Shown: in pieces, positions 24,110-33,194 of the stretch
How positions within the stretch are numbered: position 1 is the first letter of the stretch
How the letters are laid out: every line of letters starts with the position of its first letter
NCBI GenBank assembly: GCA_902764875.1
Contig: CACWXP010000022.1
Coordinates: 1 to 56,094 of the forward strand
DNA length: 56,094 bases
Direction: 5' to 3'
DNA from: an uncultured Eubacteriales bacterium
GTDB lineage: Bacteria > Bacillota > Clostridia > Christensenellales > Aristaeellaceae
Notes under the pieces: model-generated
Databases searched by the model: none
Seen by the model: the letters and a program-made list of their open reading frames with translations, nothing else
What the model was told of the DNA's origin: nothing
Made by a program: the position numbers and the translations under genes

Positions 24110-26476
24110 ATGGCGGACTGGATTATCATCGTTGACGACGATATCATCAATCTGAAAAGCGCGGGCCAGATCCTGAGCAAAAACCACATGCGGGTCACGG
24201 CTTTCCGCTCGGGATCCGCCCTGCTGGATTATCTCGCCAGCAATGATTTCCCGGATCTGATTCTCCTGGATATCCACATGCCGGGGATGAGCGGCTTCGA
24301 AACCCTGAAGAAAATCCGGGAACTGGAAAACGGCCGGGAGGAAACGCCCGTCATTTTCCTGACCGCCGAGGAGGACCAGGAAACCGAAATCGCCGGTCTC
24401 CAGCTGGGCGCCATGGATTTTATCCGCAAGCCTTTCATCCCGGATGTGCTGACAGGCCGGGTCCAGCGGGTCCTCCGAACTCAGGAAAAGCTGCACTGGT
24501 TCGAGCATGCGGCCATGATCGACCGCATGACGGGCTTTCTGAACAAGGAAGCCTCCGAAAAGAAAATCCGGGAGCTTTGCGAGGAAGCCGCCGGTTTCCT
24601 CTGCATCCTGGATCTGGATACCTTCAAGCCCGTCAACGACCTCTACGGTCATGACATGGGCGACCAGGTGCTGATGCTCTTCTCCGCCCTTCTCCAGAAG
24701 GAAATGCGCTACGACGATGTCTGCGGCCGGATCGGCGGCGATGAGTTTGTGCTCTTCATCCGGAACATGAAAACCGCCGACGAACTGAACCGGTTTACAA
24801 GCCGGATCAATGAGGCCTATGCCCTCAGCGCGGAAAAGCTGATCGGCCCCCAGGTGCCCATGGGCGTGTCCGTGGGCGCCGTGCCCGTGCCGGATTTCGG
24901 CCGGACCTATGAAGATCTCTTCCACATGGCCGACGAGGCGCTCTACGATGTCAAACAGAACGGCCGCCACGGCTGCTGCGTCTACGGAAGCGGCATCATC
25001 AGCTCCAAAGCCCCGACGGACGAGCTGGATCTGGAATCCATCACCATGATCCTCGAGGAGCGCAGCGTTCCCTCCAGCGCCATGTGGATGGGCAAGGAAG
25101 CCTTCATCAGCATCTACCGGTATATGACCCGCTACATGGAACGCTATCACGGCGTGGCTTACAGAACCCTCTTCACCCTCCGCCCGAAGGATGAAAACTG
25201 CTCTCCCAAGGACCGGACCGCGCTGATGGCAGAGTTCCGCAAGATGATGCAGAATTCCCTGCGCAACAGCGATATCATGGTGGAGGTCAGCGACCGCCAG
25301 ATTTTCATGCTCCTCCCCGAAACCAAGGATTACAATATCGGCCTGGTGGTCGGCCGCCTGCTGGATAAATGGAACAAGTCGGAGTTCAGCAAAAAAGCCG
25401 ATGTGGTCTATGAAACGGGCCAGGTGCATCTCCGTGGAAGCGCCCGGGAGGAAGAAGTCCCCCAGGCCGACCGCGTGGTTGTCGTGGACGACGATCCGAT
25501 CAACCTCCGTTTTGCGGAACAGATCCTGCTCAGGGAAAACATGGAAGTGGTCTCCCTCCGTTCCGGTGAGGAATTGCTGGAATATCTGAAAAAGAACAAT
25601 CCGGATCTGATTCTGCTGGATATCATGATGCCCGGGCTCAACGGCTTCGATACCATCCGCCGCATGCGGACCGACTCTCTCTCCGCCCGGGATATCCCGG
25701 TCATTTTCCTCACATCCGACGATTCCCGGGAAACGGAAACCAAGGGTCTCCAGCTGGGCGCCATGGATTTCATCCGCAAGCCCTTCCTGCCGGATTTGCT
25801 GGTGCTCCGGGTCCGCCATGCCATTGAGCTCACCCGTCTGCAGACCAACCTGTCCCTGGAGGTCAGCCGCAAAACCCATGAAAACAATATGCTCTTCTTC
25901 CAGATCGTCCGTTCCCTCACGGAGGCCATCGACGCCAAGGACAAGTATACCAACGGTCATTCCGGCCGCGTGGCGGAATACGCGGAAATGATCGCGAAGC
26001 GCTGCGGATATACCGATGAACATCTGAACAGTCTGTATATAATGGGTCTCGTCCACGACGTGGGCAAAATCGGCATTCCGGATGCCGTCATCAACAAGCC
26101 CGGAAAACTCACGGATGAAGAATATGAAATGATCAAAACCCATTCCGTCCTGGGTGCGAAGATTCTGGGTACCATTCAGGGCATGCCTTCCCTGCATACC
26201 GGCGCCCGCTGGCATCACGAGCGGTACGACGGAACAGGATATCCCGACGGCCTCGCGGGCGAAAAGATTCCCGAGGAAGCGCGGATCATCGCCGTGGCCG
26301 ACGCCTATGACGCCATGACCAGCCGCCGCAGCTACCGGGATGCCCTGCCCAGGGAAAAGGTCCGGGAGGAAATCGAAAAAGGCAGCGGAACCCAGTTCGA
26401 TCCCCGGTTTGCCTCTGTGATGCTGGAACTGATGGACGAGGATAAGGATTACAACCTGCGGGAGAACATACATTAA
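24110..26476 (+). CDS. response regulator with GGDEF and HD-GYP domains (c-di-GMP synthesis and hydrolysis)
   Basis: 788 residues. REC1 (1-125) has IIIVDDD, phospho-Asp in LILLDIHMPG and Lys in FIRKPFIPD. The GGDEF domain (about 135-300) has the intact motif RIGGDEF near 208 and an upstream RYDD inhibitory-site motif. A degenerate GGDEF-like segment follows (about 310-430, SDRQIF in place of the motif). REC2 (about 453-575) repeats IIMMPG-type phosphorylation and FIRKPFLPD. HD-GYP (about 590-775) has LVHDVGKIGIP and HHERYDGTGYPDGLAGEKIP, the full phosphodiesterase set. One protein could make and degrade c-di-GMP under two phospho-inputs. No kinase is adjacent. The stop overlaps the bioY stop on the other strand. 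Confidence 0.95.
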   Translation: MADWIIIVDDDIINLKSAGQILSKNHMRVTAFRSGSALLDYLASNDFPDLILLDIHMPGMSGFETLKKIRELENGREETPVIFLTAEEDQETEIAGLQLGAMDFIRKPFIPDVLTGRVQRVLRTQEKLHWFEHAAMIDRMTGFLNKEASEKKIRELCEEAAGFLCILDLDTFKPVNDLYGHDMGDQVLMLFSALLQKEMRYDDVCGRIGGDEFVLFIRNMKTADELNRFTSRINEAYALSAEKLIGPQVPMGVSVGAVPVPDFGRTYEDLFHMADEALYDVKQNGRHGCCVYGSGIISSKAPTDELDLESITMILEERSVPSSAMWMGKEAFISIYRYMTRYMERYHGVAYRTLFTLRPKDENCSPKDRTALMAEFRKMMQNSLRNSDIMVEVSDRQIFMLLPETKDYNIGLVVGRLLDKWNKSEFSKKADVVYETGQVHLRGSAREEEVPQADRVVVVDDDPINLRFAEQILLRENMEVVSLRSGEELLEYLKKNNPDLILLDIMMPGLNGFDTIRRMRTDSLSARDIPVIFLTSDDSRETETKGLQLGAMDFIRKPFLPDLLVLRVRHAIELTRLQTNLSLEVSRKTHENNMLFFQIVRSLTEAIDAKDKYTNGHSGRVAEYAEMIAKRCGYTDEHLNSLYIMGLVHDVGKIGIPDAVINKPGKLTDEEYEMIKTHSVLGAKILGTIQGMPSLHTGARWHHERYDGTGYPDGLAGEKIPEEARIIAVADAYDAMTSRRSYRDALPREKVREEIEKGSGTQFDPRFASVMLELMDEDKDYNLRENIH

Positions 26477-27033
26477 CGGCTGACCAAAGCCTTCCGAACC
26501 CGGATCGCGATCTGGTCCGCCAGCAGCAGTTTCACCCCGTCCGGAATCAGATACGGCAGCACGCAGATGCTGATCGCCTGCAGGAAGCCCGTCGGGCTTC
26601 CTGCGTTTCCTTTCACGATGCAGAACCACACGGTCCCGAACAGATAGCACACCGCAAGTCCGACAGCCAGTGTGACGTTCTCCTTCCACCGGGCGTTGCG
26701 CAGCGGCTTAGCCACCCAGTACAGAATTCCCGTCAGCAGAAACCCGGCGATGTATCCGCCGGTGGGTCCGGCCAGCACGCCAACCCCCGCGCCGAAGCCG
26801 GAAAACACCGGCACCCCGACGGCCCCAAGCAGGATATACAGGGCAATGGCAAAAGTTCCCCGCCGTCCCTCCAGCAGCCGCATCGTCACAAACACCCCGA
26901 AGGTCTGCAGCGTGAAAGGAATCGTAAAGGGAACCGTGATCCAGGCGCATACGGCCATCAGCGCGGTCATCATTCCGATCTGCGCCATGTCCTTCGCCGA
27001 AAGTTTTGCTGTCTTCCCTGCTGTCTTCTCCAT
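26473..27033 (-). CDS. bioY: biotin transporter BioY
   Basis: 186 residues with six hydrophobic segments. Signature MAVCAWITVPFTIPFTLQTFGVFV at 26-49, GRRGTFAIALYILLGAVGVPVFSGF, and GPTGGYIAGFLL. BioY is the substrate-binding S-component of an ECF importer and can bind biotin alone. No ECF ATPase genes are nearby, so it probably shares a general ECF module. Convergent with the c-di-GMP gene; the four bases TTAA (26473-26476) serve both stop codons, and no terminator separates them. Confidence 0.94.
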   Translation of the reverse strand: MEKTAGKTAKLSAKDMAQIGMMTALMAVCAWITVPFTIPFTLQTFGVFVTMRLLEGRRGTFAIALYILLGAVGVPVFSGFGAGVGVLAGPTGGYIAGFLLTGILYWVAKPLRNARWKENVTLAVGLAVCYLFGTVWFCIVKGNAGSPTGFLQAISICVLPYLIPDGVKLLLADQIAIRVRKALVSR

Positions 27034-27184
27034 GTTGCCGACCTCTCCCGTGGATTCGCTTTTTGCCGCCCCATATCATACCACGCAGGTCTGGGTCCTT
27101 TTGTATTTTTTCTGTATTTCCTTTTTTCATCCCGTAAAAGCCCAGCATTTGGCCCATTTGGTCATCTATCGGCCTTGTAATCCA

Positions 27185-27240
27185 TTGTTTCGGAGGTTGC
27201 CTTGTGCTAAAATACGCGTGCGTGAAGAGATTCACGCACG
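27185..27240 (+). promoter_or_regulatory. promoter and 5'-terminal hairpin of the small-protein gene
   Basis: TTGTTT (27185-27190), 17 nt, TAAAAT (27208-27213). The predicted start near 27219 coincides with a perfect 10-bp hairpin, CGTGCGTGAA (27217-27226) / TTCACGCACG (27231-27240), a layout that protects mRNAs from 5' decay. Confidence 0.65.
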
Positions 27241-27280
27241 ATTTGAGCACTGCGCTGCGCGCGGGAAAAGGAGAGGTAAC

Positions 27281-27508
27281 ATGAAGAAGGTAATTTGCAA
27301 AGTCGAATACGATACCGAAGCTTCCGAACTGATCCAGAAAAAGGTTTTCGGCGTGTTTGGCGATCCCAAGGGCTATGAAGAGTCCCTGTACAAGACTGCT
27401 GACGGAAAGTTCTTCCTGTATGGCTTCGGCGGCCCCGAATCTCCCTACACCGAAGAGACCATCAAGCGCCTGGCTGCCAACAAGGTCAAGGAGTGGCAGA
27501 ACGCTTAA
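27281..27508 (+). CDS. small conserved-looking protein of unknown function
   Basis: 75 residues from the ATG at 27281 with AAGGAGAGG upstream; the longer open frame from 26672 is antisense to bioY. Sequence features: KVEYDTEASELI, then ESLYKTADGKFFLYGFGGPESPY, and a basic helical tail. The YDT...LY-K-DG-FFLYG-GGP pattern resembles small proteins often found on clostridial mobile elements, where it usually ends with KYA rather than PY; this resemblance is from memory and the function is unknown. Monocistronic, with a strong site, a leader hairpin and two terminators, so it is likely well expressed. Confidence 0.75.
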   Translation: MKKVICKVEYDTEASELIQKKVFGVFGDPKGYEESLYKTADGKFFLYGFGGPESPYTEETIKRLAANKVKEWQNA

Positions 27509-27532
27509 TCGCAAAAGAAGCGGTCTTCGAAA

Positions 27533-27568
27533 AAGCGCCTTCCCGCATTGGGATCGGCGCTTCTTTAT
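27533..27568 (+). terminator. terminator of the small-protein gene
   Basis: AAGCGCC (27533-27539) pairs with GGCGCTT (27556-27562), followed by CTTTAT, 24 nt past the stop at 27508. Confidence 0.65.
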
Positions 27569-27595
27569 ATCCTCCGGGCAAACACGCCCCACGTG

Positions 27596-27625
27596 AAAAG
27601 GCAGTGCATGCCGCACTGCCTTTTT
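27596..27625. terminator. bidirectional terminator between the small gene and gdhA
   Basis: AAAAGGCAGTGC (27596-27607) pairs perfectly with GCACTGCCTTTT (27613-27624). It has T-runs in both directions and lies 63 nt past the gdhA stop. Confidence 0.85.
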
Positions 27626-27687
27626 GTATGTAATGGATTGCTCCATCTGCAATTGAAGTTACCGGAGCATTGCTGTCTTTGTTCAGA

Positions 27688-29119
<1,432 letters not shown>

Positions 29120-29121
29120 CC

Positions 29122-29151
29122 ATTCTATGCCCGGAGAGCGCCTGTTGTCAA
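29122..29151 (-). promoter_or_regulatory. gdhA: gdhA promoter
   Basis: Minus strand TTGACA (29151-29146), 18 nt, TAGAAT (29127-29122). The start falls near 29115-29117, at the outer stem of the leader. Confidence 0.75.
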
Positions 29152-29184
29152 TGCGCTCTCTGTATGAATCATGTTTTTTGTGAA

Positions 29185-29835
29185 TCAGCTGCCCGGAATC
29201 ATCCTGCGGATCAGCGCCGGAAGCTCCTCCAGCGATCCGATCACGCCCTCCGGCGCGATCGCTTTCCCGAAGCCGTAGGCCGCGTGGATAAAGGGAATCC
29301 CGGCCGTCTGCGCCGCTTCCTGGTCCTTTGCCGTGTCCCCGATGTAAACCGCTTTGCCGTAGCCGTTCCGTTCCATCACCAGGCGGATGTTCTTTCCCTT
29401 CGCCAGGCCGGTCCGCTCCCATTCCTCATAATCAAGGAAAAGGTCTCCCACGCCGGAGGAATGCAGAAATGCGTCCACATATCCCCGCTGGCAGTTGCTC
29501 ACGATGGCCAGTTCAAATCCCATCCCCCGCAGTTCCTCCAGCGTTTCCCGAAGCCGCGGATACAGCATCCCCGGATGGTCGTACAGGTAGTCCACCTCGT
29601 GCCGGCAGCATTCGTCAAAAATCTGCTCCCGGGTATCCGGTTTCATCATGGGCTGCAGCACTTCGCTGATTTCCTTCATCGTCAGGCCCATCACCCCGTG
29701 AACATCCTCCGCCGTCAGGTCCGGCAGCGACGGATCCCATTTCTGGAACACCTCATTCCAGGATTCGGCCACCGCCTGCGCCGAGTCCCAAAGCGTCCCG
29801 TCCAGATCAAACATCAGTAAAGTTCCCTGCTTCAT
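29185..29835 (-). CDS. HAD-superfamily phosphatase (phosphoglycolate phosphatase-like)
   Basis: 216 residues. Motif I LMFDLDGTLWDSAQAV, motif II LAIVSNCQRGYV, motif III/IV region YIGDTAKDQEAAQ. The helical cap between residues 15 and 85 is type C1. It is a cytoplasmic phosphatase of the Gph/PgmB group; the substrate cannot be told. It lies 28 bp after the DUF4037 gene and probably shares its transcript. Confidence 0.9.
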   Translation of the reverse strand: MKQGTLLMFDLDGTLWDSAQAVAESWNEVFQKWDPSLPDLTAEDVHGVMGLTMKEISEVLQPMMKPDTREQIFDECCRHEVDYLYDHPGMLYPRLRETLEELRGMGFELAIVSNCQRGYVDAFLHSSGVGDLFLDYEEWERTGLAKGKNIRLVMERNGYGKAVYIGDTAKDQEAAQTAGIPFIHAAYGFGKAIAPEGVIGSLEELPALIRRMIPGS

Positions 29836-29863
29836 GTCCCTATGCTTCCTCTCGGCAGTTTCT

Positions 29864-30805
29864 TCATACGCAAGCCATCACATGCAGGTTCCGGATTTCC
29901 GCGTCCCGAATCCCGTCGTTCACCGAATACGCGTGCTTCTCCAGATCTCCGCAGATCGCTTCCGTGATTCCCTGCTCCTGCAGCTTTTCGATCACGTCCG
30001 ATGCGATCCCTTCCATGCAGAAATACTTGTCCTCCGCCAGCGCTTCGTCGTTGCCGGTGGAGATCAGCCACTCCAGCGATCGGGCCAGATCCTCCCCGCC
30101 CCGCAGTTCCCGCAGAGCCCGGAAGCTCCACTTGTAGTAGGGCTTTACCCGCTTCTCCAGCAGGAACGCCGTACTCATGGCGTGGTCCGCAAACGTCCCC
30201 GCCGCCAGCTGCGCCGCGCCGGTTTCCCCGTGCCGCAGGCACCGCCGGTAGTTGTACTGCCCGCTCTGGGCCATCATCAGCAGATGTCCTGCCAGCCGTT
30301 TCCGCCGGATGTCCTCCGGCATGTTGCGCAGAATGTCCCGGTCCTGGGTCATTTCTCCGGCGTCGTCCCGGAAGAGCTTTCCGTTCACCGCCTCCGCCAG
30401 CGCCCAGTCCGGCAGCCGCAGCCAGTCCGTGGCCGTCATCTCCGCCGGCAGGCACCCCAGCTTCTCCCTGAAAAAATCCTCCCGCCGGAAAACGCCGTGC
30501 CGCTGTCCGCCCGCCGGGCCCATTTTCGCGCGGCTGTATCCTTCAAACGCAGCCGGCAGTTTGGCATACGCCCGTTCCAGCTGAAAGGCGCTCCGCCGGT
30601 CCATCGCGTCTTCTCCCGGCAGAAACAGACAGAACCCCGGTTCGAAATCATGATCCTCGGAAACATCGTCGTCATAGCCGTAGCATTCCGATCCGCTTCC
30701 CGTGAGCCCGACGGCAATCATGCCTTCCCATTCCGGAAACTGCTCCCGGATCATGCTTTCCCCGTAGGTTCTGTAATATTTCTCCGCCAGTTCAAGTCCC
30801 TTCAC
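29864..30805 (-). CDS. DUF4037 nucleotidyltransferase-like protein
   Basis: 313 residues. The N-terminal GLTGSGSECYGYDDDVSEDHDFEPG matches the nucleotidyltransferase fold (GS...D.SD.D pattern) of the DUF4037 family. The C-terminal two-thirds is helical (RRKRLAGHLLMMAQSGQYNY). Possible role: transfer of nucleotides to a small molecule or protein, unproven. It overlaps the preceding TPR gene by 14 bp, a pairing I recall as recurrent for this family, so the two likely work together. Confidence 0.85.
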   Translation of the reverse strand: MKGLELAEKYYRTYGESMIREQFPEWEGMIAVGLTGSGSECYGYDDDVSEDHDFEPGFCLFLPGEDAMDRRSAFQLERAYAKLPAAFEGYSRAKMGPAGGQRHGVFRREDFFREKLGCLPAEMTATDWLRLPDWALAEAVNGKLFRDDAGEMTQDRDILRNMPEDIRRKRLAGHLLMMAQSGQYNYRRCLRHGETGAAQLAAGTFADHAMSTAFLLEKRVKPYYKWSFRALRELRGGEDLARSLEWLISTGNDEALAEDKYFCMEGIASDVIEKLQEQGITEAICGDLEKHAYSVNDGIRDAEIRNLHVMACV

Positions 30806-31616
30806 GGATTTCCTTCACCCGCTTTCCAAGTTCGGCTTCTTCGGCAAAGTACCCGTAATGCCCGAAAACCGGCGCGCATTTTTCGCACACAAAGGCGTAA
30901 TATCCGTTTCGCGGAATCCCCGGCGTGTCCAGAAGCGCTTCCGCCCGGTCCAGATACTCCCCGGTGTACTCCGCGGCGTCCTCCGCTCCCAGTTCCGCCT
31001 CCAGCGCGTCCGCCATGTTCAGCCAGGTAATCGCCTGTTCCAGTTCCCCGTTTTCCTGCTTACCCATGACGTCCAGAGCCTTCCGGAACAGTTCCCCGGC
31101 TTCCCCGTATCGTCCGCAGGAGGTCAGCGCCAGCGCCATGTTGTTGTACAGGCCGCCCAGCCGCCCGTTCCCCTCCGGCAGGTTCCGTTCGTAGGTCTCC
31201 CGGGCTTTTTCGAAAAAGTCAATCCCGCCCACCGGGTCGCCGAAGGCTTCATGCACCGTTCCGGCGTTCACCCAGGTGGTTCCCGCGGTAACGGTGTCCT
31301 CCATCCCGAGTGCCCCGATCAGCCGCACCGCCGCTTCCGCATGGGAAAGCGCCTCGTCCTTTTTCCCCTGTTTGCGGTAGAAACCCATCAGCTCGTTGTG
31401 CAGCATCAGCGCGCCCCGCAGATCCCGGTTCATTTCGGCTTCCGAAAGCCAGTACAGCAGGTGGCGTTCCGCCCCCTGCCAGTCTGATGCGTCTTCGTAT
31501 TCCCAAAGCTTCCGCTGAATCCGGTCCACAGGCACCGGCATAACGGTTTCAATTTCCCCCGGCTTCCCGCAAAGAGGACATGCCGGGTCAATGTAATCTT
31601 CTTTTTCCAGTCTCAT
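30792..31616 (-). CDS. tetratricopeptide-repeat protein
   Basis: 274 residues. N-terminal CPLCG, with a second Cys pair near the C-terminus (CEKC), may form a zinc knot. Between 45 and 215 there are about four TPR-like helix pairs (ALMLHNELMGFYRKQGKKDEALSHAEAAV; LGGLYNNMALALTSCGRYGEAGELFRKAL). No signal peptide. It probably acts as a scaffold for the DUF4037 protein whose gene overlaps its end. The gene starts just beyond the heptamer array at 31624-31693. Confidence 0.85.
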   Translation of the reverse strand: MRLEKEDYIDPACPLCGKPGEIETVMPVPVDRIQRKLWEYEDASDWQGAERHLLYWLSEAEMNRDLRGALMLHNELMGFYRKQGKKDEALSHAEAAVRLIGALGMEDTVTAGTTWVNAGTVHEAFGDPVGGIDFFEKARETYERNLPEGNGRLGGLYNNMALALTSCGRYGEAGELFRKALDVMGKQENGELEQAITWLNMADALEAELGAEDAAEYTGEYLDRAEALLDTPGIPRNGYYAFVCEKCAPVFGHYGYFAEEAELGKRVKEIREGT

Positions 31617-31623
31617 ATCAAAT

Positions 31624-31693
31624 TCCTACATCCTGCATCCTGAACCCTGCAAGCGCATCCCTGAATCCTAAATCCTATATCCTAACCCCTACT
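31624..31693. repeat. heptameric short tandem repeats reaching into a stop codon
   Basis: Mostly 7-bp units on the plus strand: TCCTACA, TCCTGCA, TCCTGAA, CCCTGCA, a 6- and an 8-bp unit, TCCTAAA, TCCTATA, TCCTAAC, CCCTACT. The last unit contains the stop codon (31689-31691) of the ABC ATPase gene. Confidence 0.8.
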
Positions 31694-32435
31694 CCCGCGC
31701 CTCGCGGATCGCCCGGATAAACTCCCGGCTCCGTTCCTGTTTCGGGGCGGCAAAGAATTCTTTCGACGGGCCGCTCTCAATCACCTTCCCGCCGTCCATG
31801 AAAAGCACCTTGCTGCTGACGTTCCGCGCAAAGTCCATTTCGTGCGTCACCACCAGCATCGTCATGCCCTCTTCCGCCAGCTCCCGCATCACCGACAACA
31901 CCTCCCCGATCAGTTCCGGGTCCAGCGCGCTGGTGGGTTCGTCGAAATAGATGATCTCCGGCTGCATGGCCAGCGCCCGTGCAATGGCCACCCGCTGCTG
32001 CTGGCCGCCGGACAGCTGGTTCGGATAATGCTTCAGCCGGTCCGCCATGCCCACTTTTTCGAGAGCCTGCAGAGCCCTTGCCTCCGCCTCGTCCTTTTTC
32101 ATACCAAGCCCGGAGGTCAGCCCCAGCGTCACGTTCTGCATCGCCGTCTTGTTCAGAAAAAGATTGTAGTTCTGAAACACGAAGGCCGTCTTTTTCCGAA
32201 CCCGGGCGATCTCCGCTTTCTTCGCGGTGTGCATATCAAACTTTTCCTCGTCGAACACCATCGTTCCGCTGTCCGCCCGCTCCAGAAAGTTCAGGCAGCG
32301 CAGGAACGTGGTCTTGCCGGATCCGCTGGGACCCAGGATCGCCGTCACGTCGCCTTTTTCCACGTCCAGGTCGATCCCGTCCAGCACCGTATGCCCGTCA
32401 AAGGTCTTTTTCACATCCCGTATTTCCAGCATCAT
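31689..32435 (-). CDS. polar amino-acid ABC transporter, ATP-binding protein
   Basis: 248 residues. Walker A GPSGSGKTT, Q-loop FVFQNYNLF, signature LSGGQQQR, Walker B IIYFDEPTSALDP, H-loop VTHE. The overall sequence is of the GlnQ/HisP/TcyC class. ATG overlaps the permease stop (ATGA, 32432-32435). It powers the permease and binding protein encoded upstream. Confidence 0.96.
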   Translation of the reverse strand: MMLEIRDVKKTFDGHTVLDGIDLDVEKGDVTAILGPSGSGKTTFLRCLNFLERADSGTMVFDEEKFDMHTAKKAEIARVRKKTAFVFQNYNLFLNKTAMQNVTLGLTSGLGMKKDEAEARALQALEKVGMADRLKHYPNQLSGGQQQRVAIARALAMQPEIIYFDEPTSALDPELIGEVLSVMRELAEEGMTMLVVTHEMDFARNVSSKVLFMDGGKVIESGPSKEFFAAPKQERSREFIRAIREARE

Positions 32436-33109
32436 GCCTTTGTCCCTCCGTAACTGCCCAGCCGCTTCTCGCCCCGATGCTGCAGGAACGTCAGGATCGT
32501 GCAGAACATCAGGTAGATCAGCGCCGCTTCCAGATACAGCGCCAGCGGTTCATACACCCGGCCGTTGATCACCTGGGCCTGCCGGAACAGTTCCATCACC
32601 GTGATCGTCGCCGCCATGGAGGTTTCCTTCAGCATCGCGATCATGGAGTTCGAAAGGGCCGGGAAAGCGGTGCGCATCGCCTGGGGCAGCACCACGTGCC
32701 ATATGATTTTGGGCCACGTCATGCCGACGCACAGTCCGGCTTCCAGCTGTCCCTTGCTCACGCCTTCCAGCGTCCCCCGGATGGTCTCTGCCATATAGGC
32801 CGCCTCGTTCAGGCCCAGCACGACCACCGCTGCGGGAAAAGCGTCGATAATGATCCCGACCTTGGGCAGGCCGTAGAAAACGATATACAGCTGCACCAGC
32901 AGCGGCGTGCCGCGGGTGATCCAGATATAGAACCGGCAGATCTGACGGAGCACCTTCACCCGGGCATACTGAATCAAGGCCACGCCCAGTGCCACCACCA
33001 GGGCCAGCGCGAAGCTCAGCACGGTCAGCGGAATGGTCACCTTCACCGCGTATTCCATCATTTTCGGAAAGGAGTCCGTCAGAATTCCCCAGAGTCGTTC
33101 ATCCATCAA
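32432..33109 (-). CDS. polar amino-acid ABC transporter, permease
   Basis: 225 residues with about five membrane helices and the His/Glu/Gln/Arg-opine permease signature (FYIWITRGTPLLVQLYIVFYGLP; EAAYMAETIRGTLEGVSKGQLEAG; LPQAMRTAFPALSNSMIAMLKETS), including the EAA loop that docks the ATPase. It works as a homodimer. A 79-bp spacer filled with heptamer repeats separates it from the binding-protein gene. Confidence 0.95.
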   Translation of the reverse strand: MMDERLWGILTDSFPKMMEYAVKVTIPLTVLSFALALVVALGVALIQYARVKVLRQICRFYIWITRGTPLLVQLYIVFYGLPKVGIIIDAFPAAVVVLGLNEAAYMAETIRGTLEGVSKGQLEAGLCVGMTWPKIIWHVVLPQAMRTAFPALSNSMIAMLKETSMAATITVMELFRQAQVINGRVYEPLALYLEAALIYLMFCTILTFLQHRGEKRLGSYGGTKA

Positions 33110-33152
33110 TCTTCACCTGATTTTTTCGTTCTCACGAATAACCACGATCGTC

Positions 33153-33194
33153 ATCACTATCCACTATCCACTAATCACTATCCACTAATTACTC
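33153..33194. repeat. heptameric short tandem repeats reaching into a stop codon
   Basis: Plus-strand units ATCACTA, TCCACTA, TCCACTA, ATCACTA, TCCACTA, ATTACTC. The last contains the stop (33189-33191) of the binding-protein gene. Exactly 7-bp phased. Confidence 0.85.
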
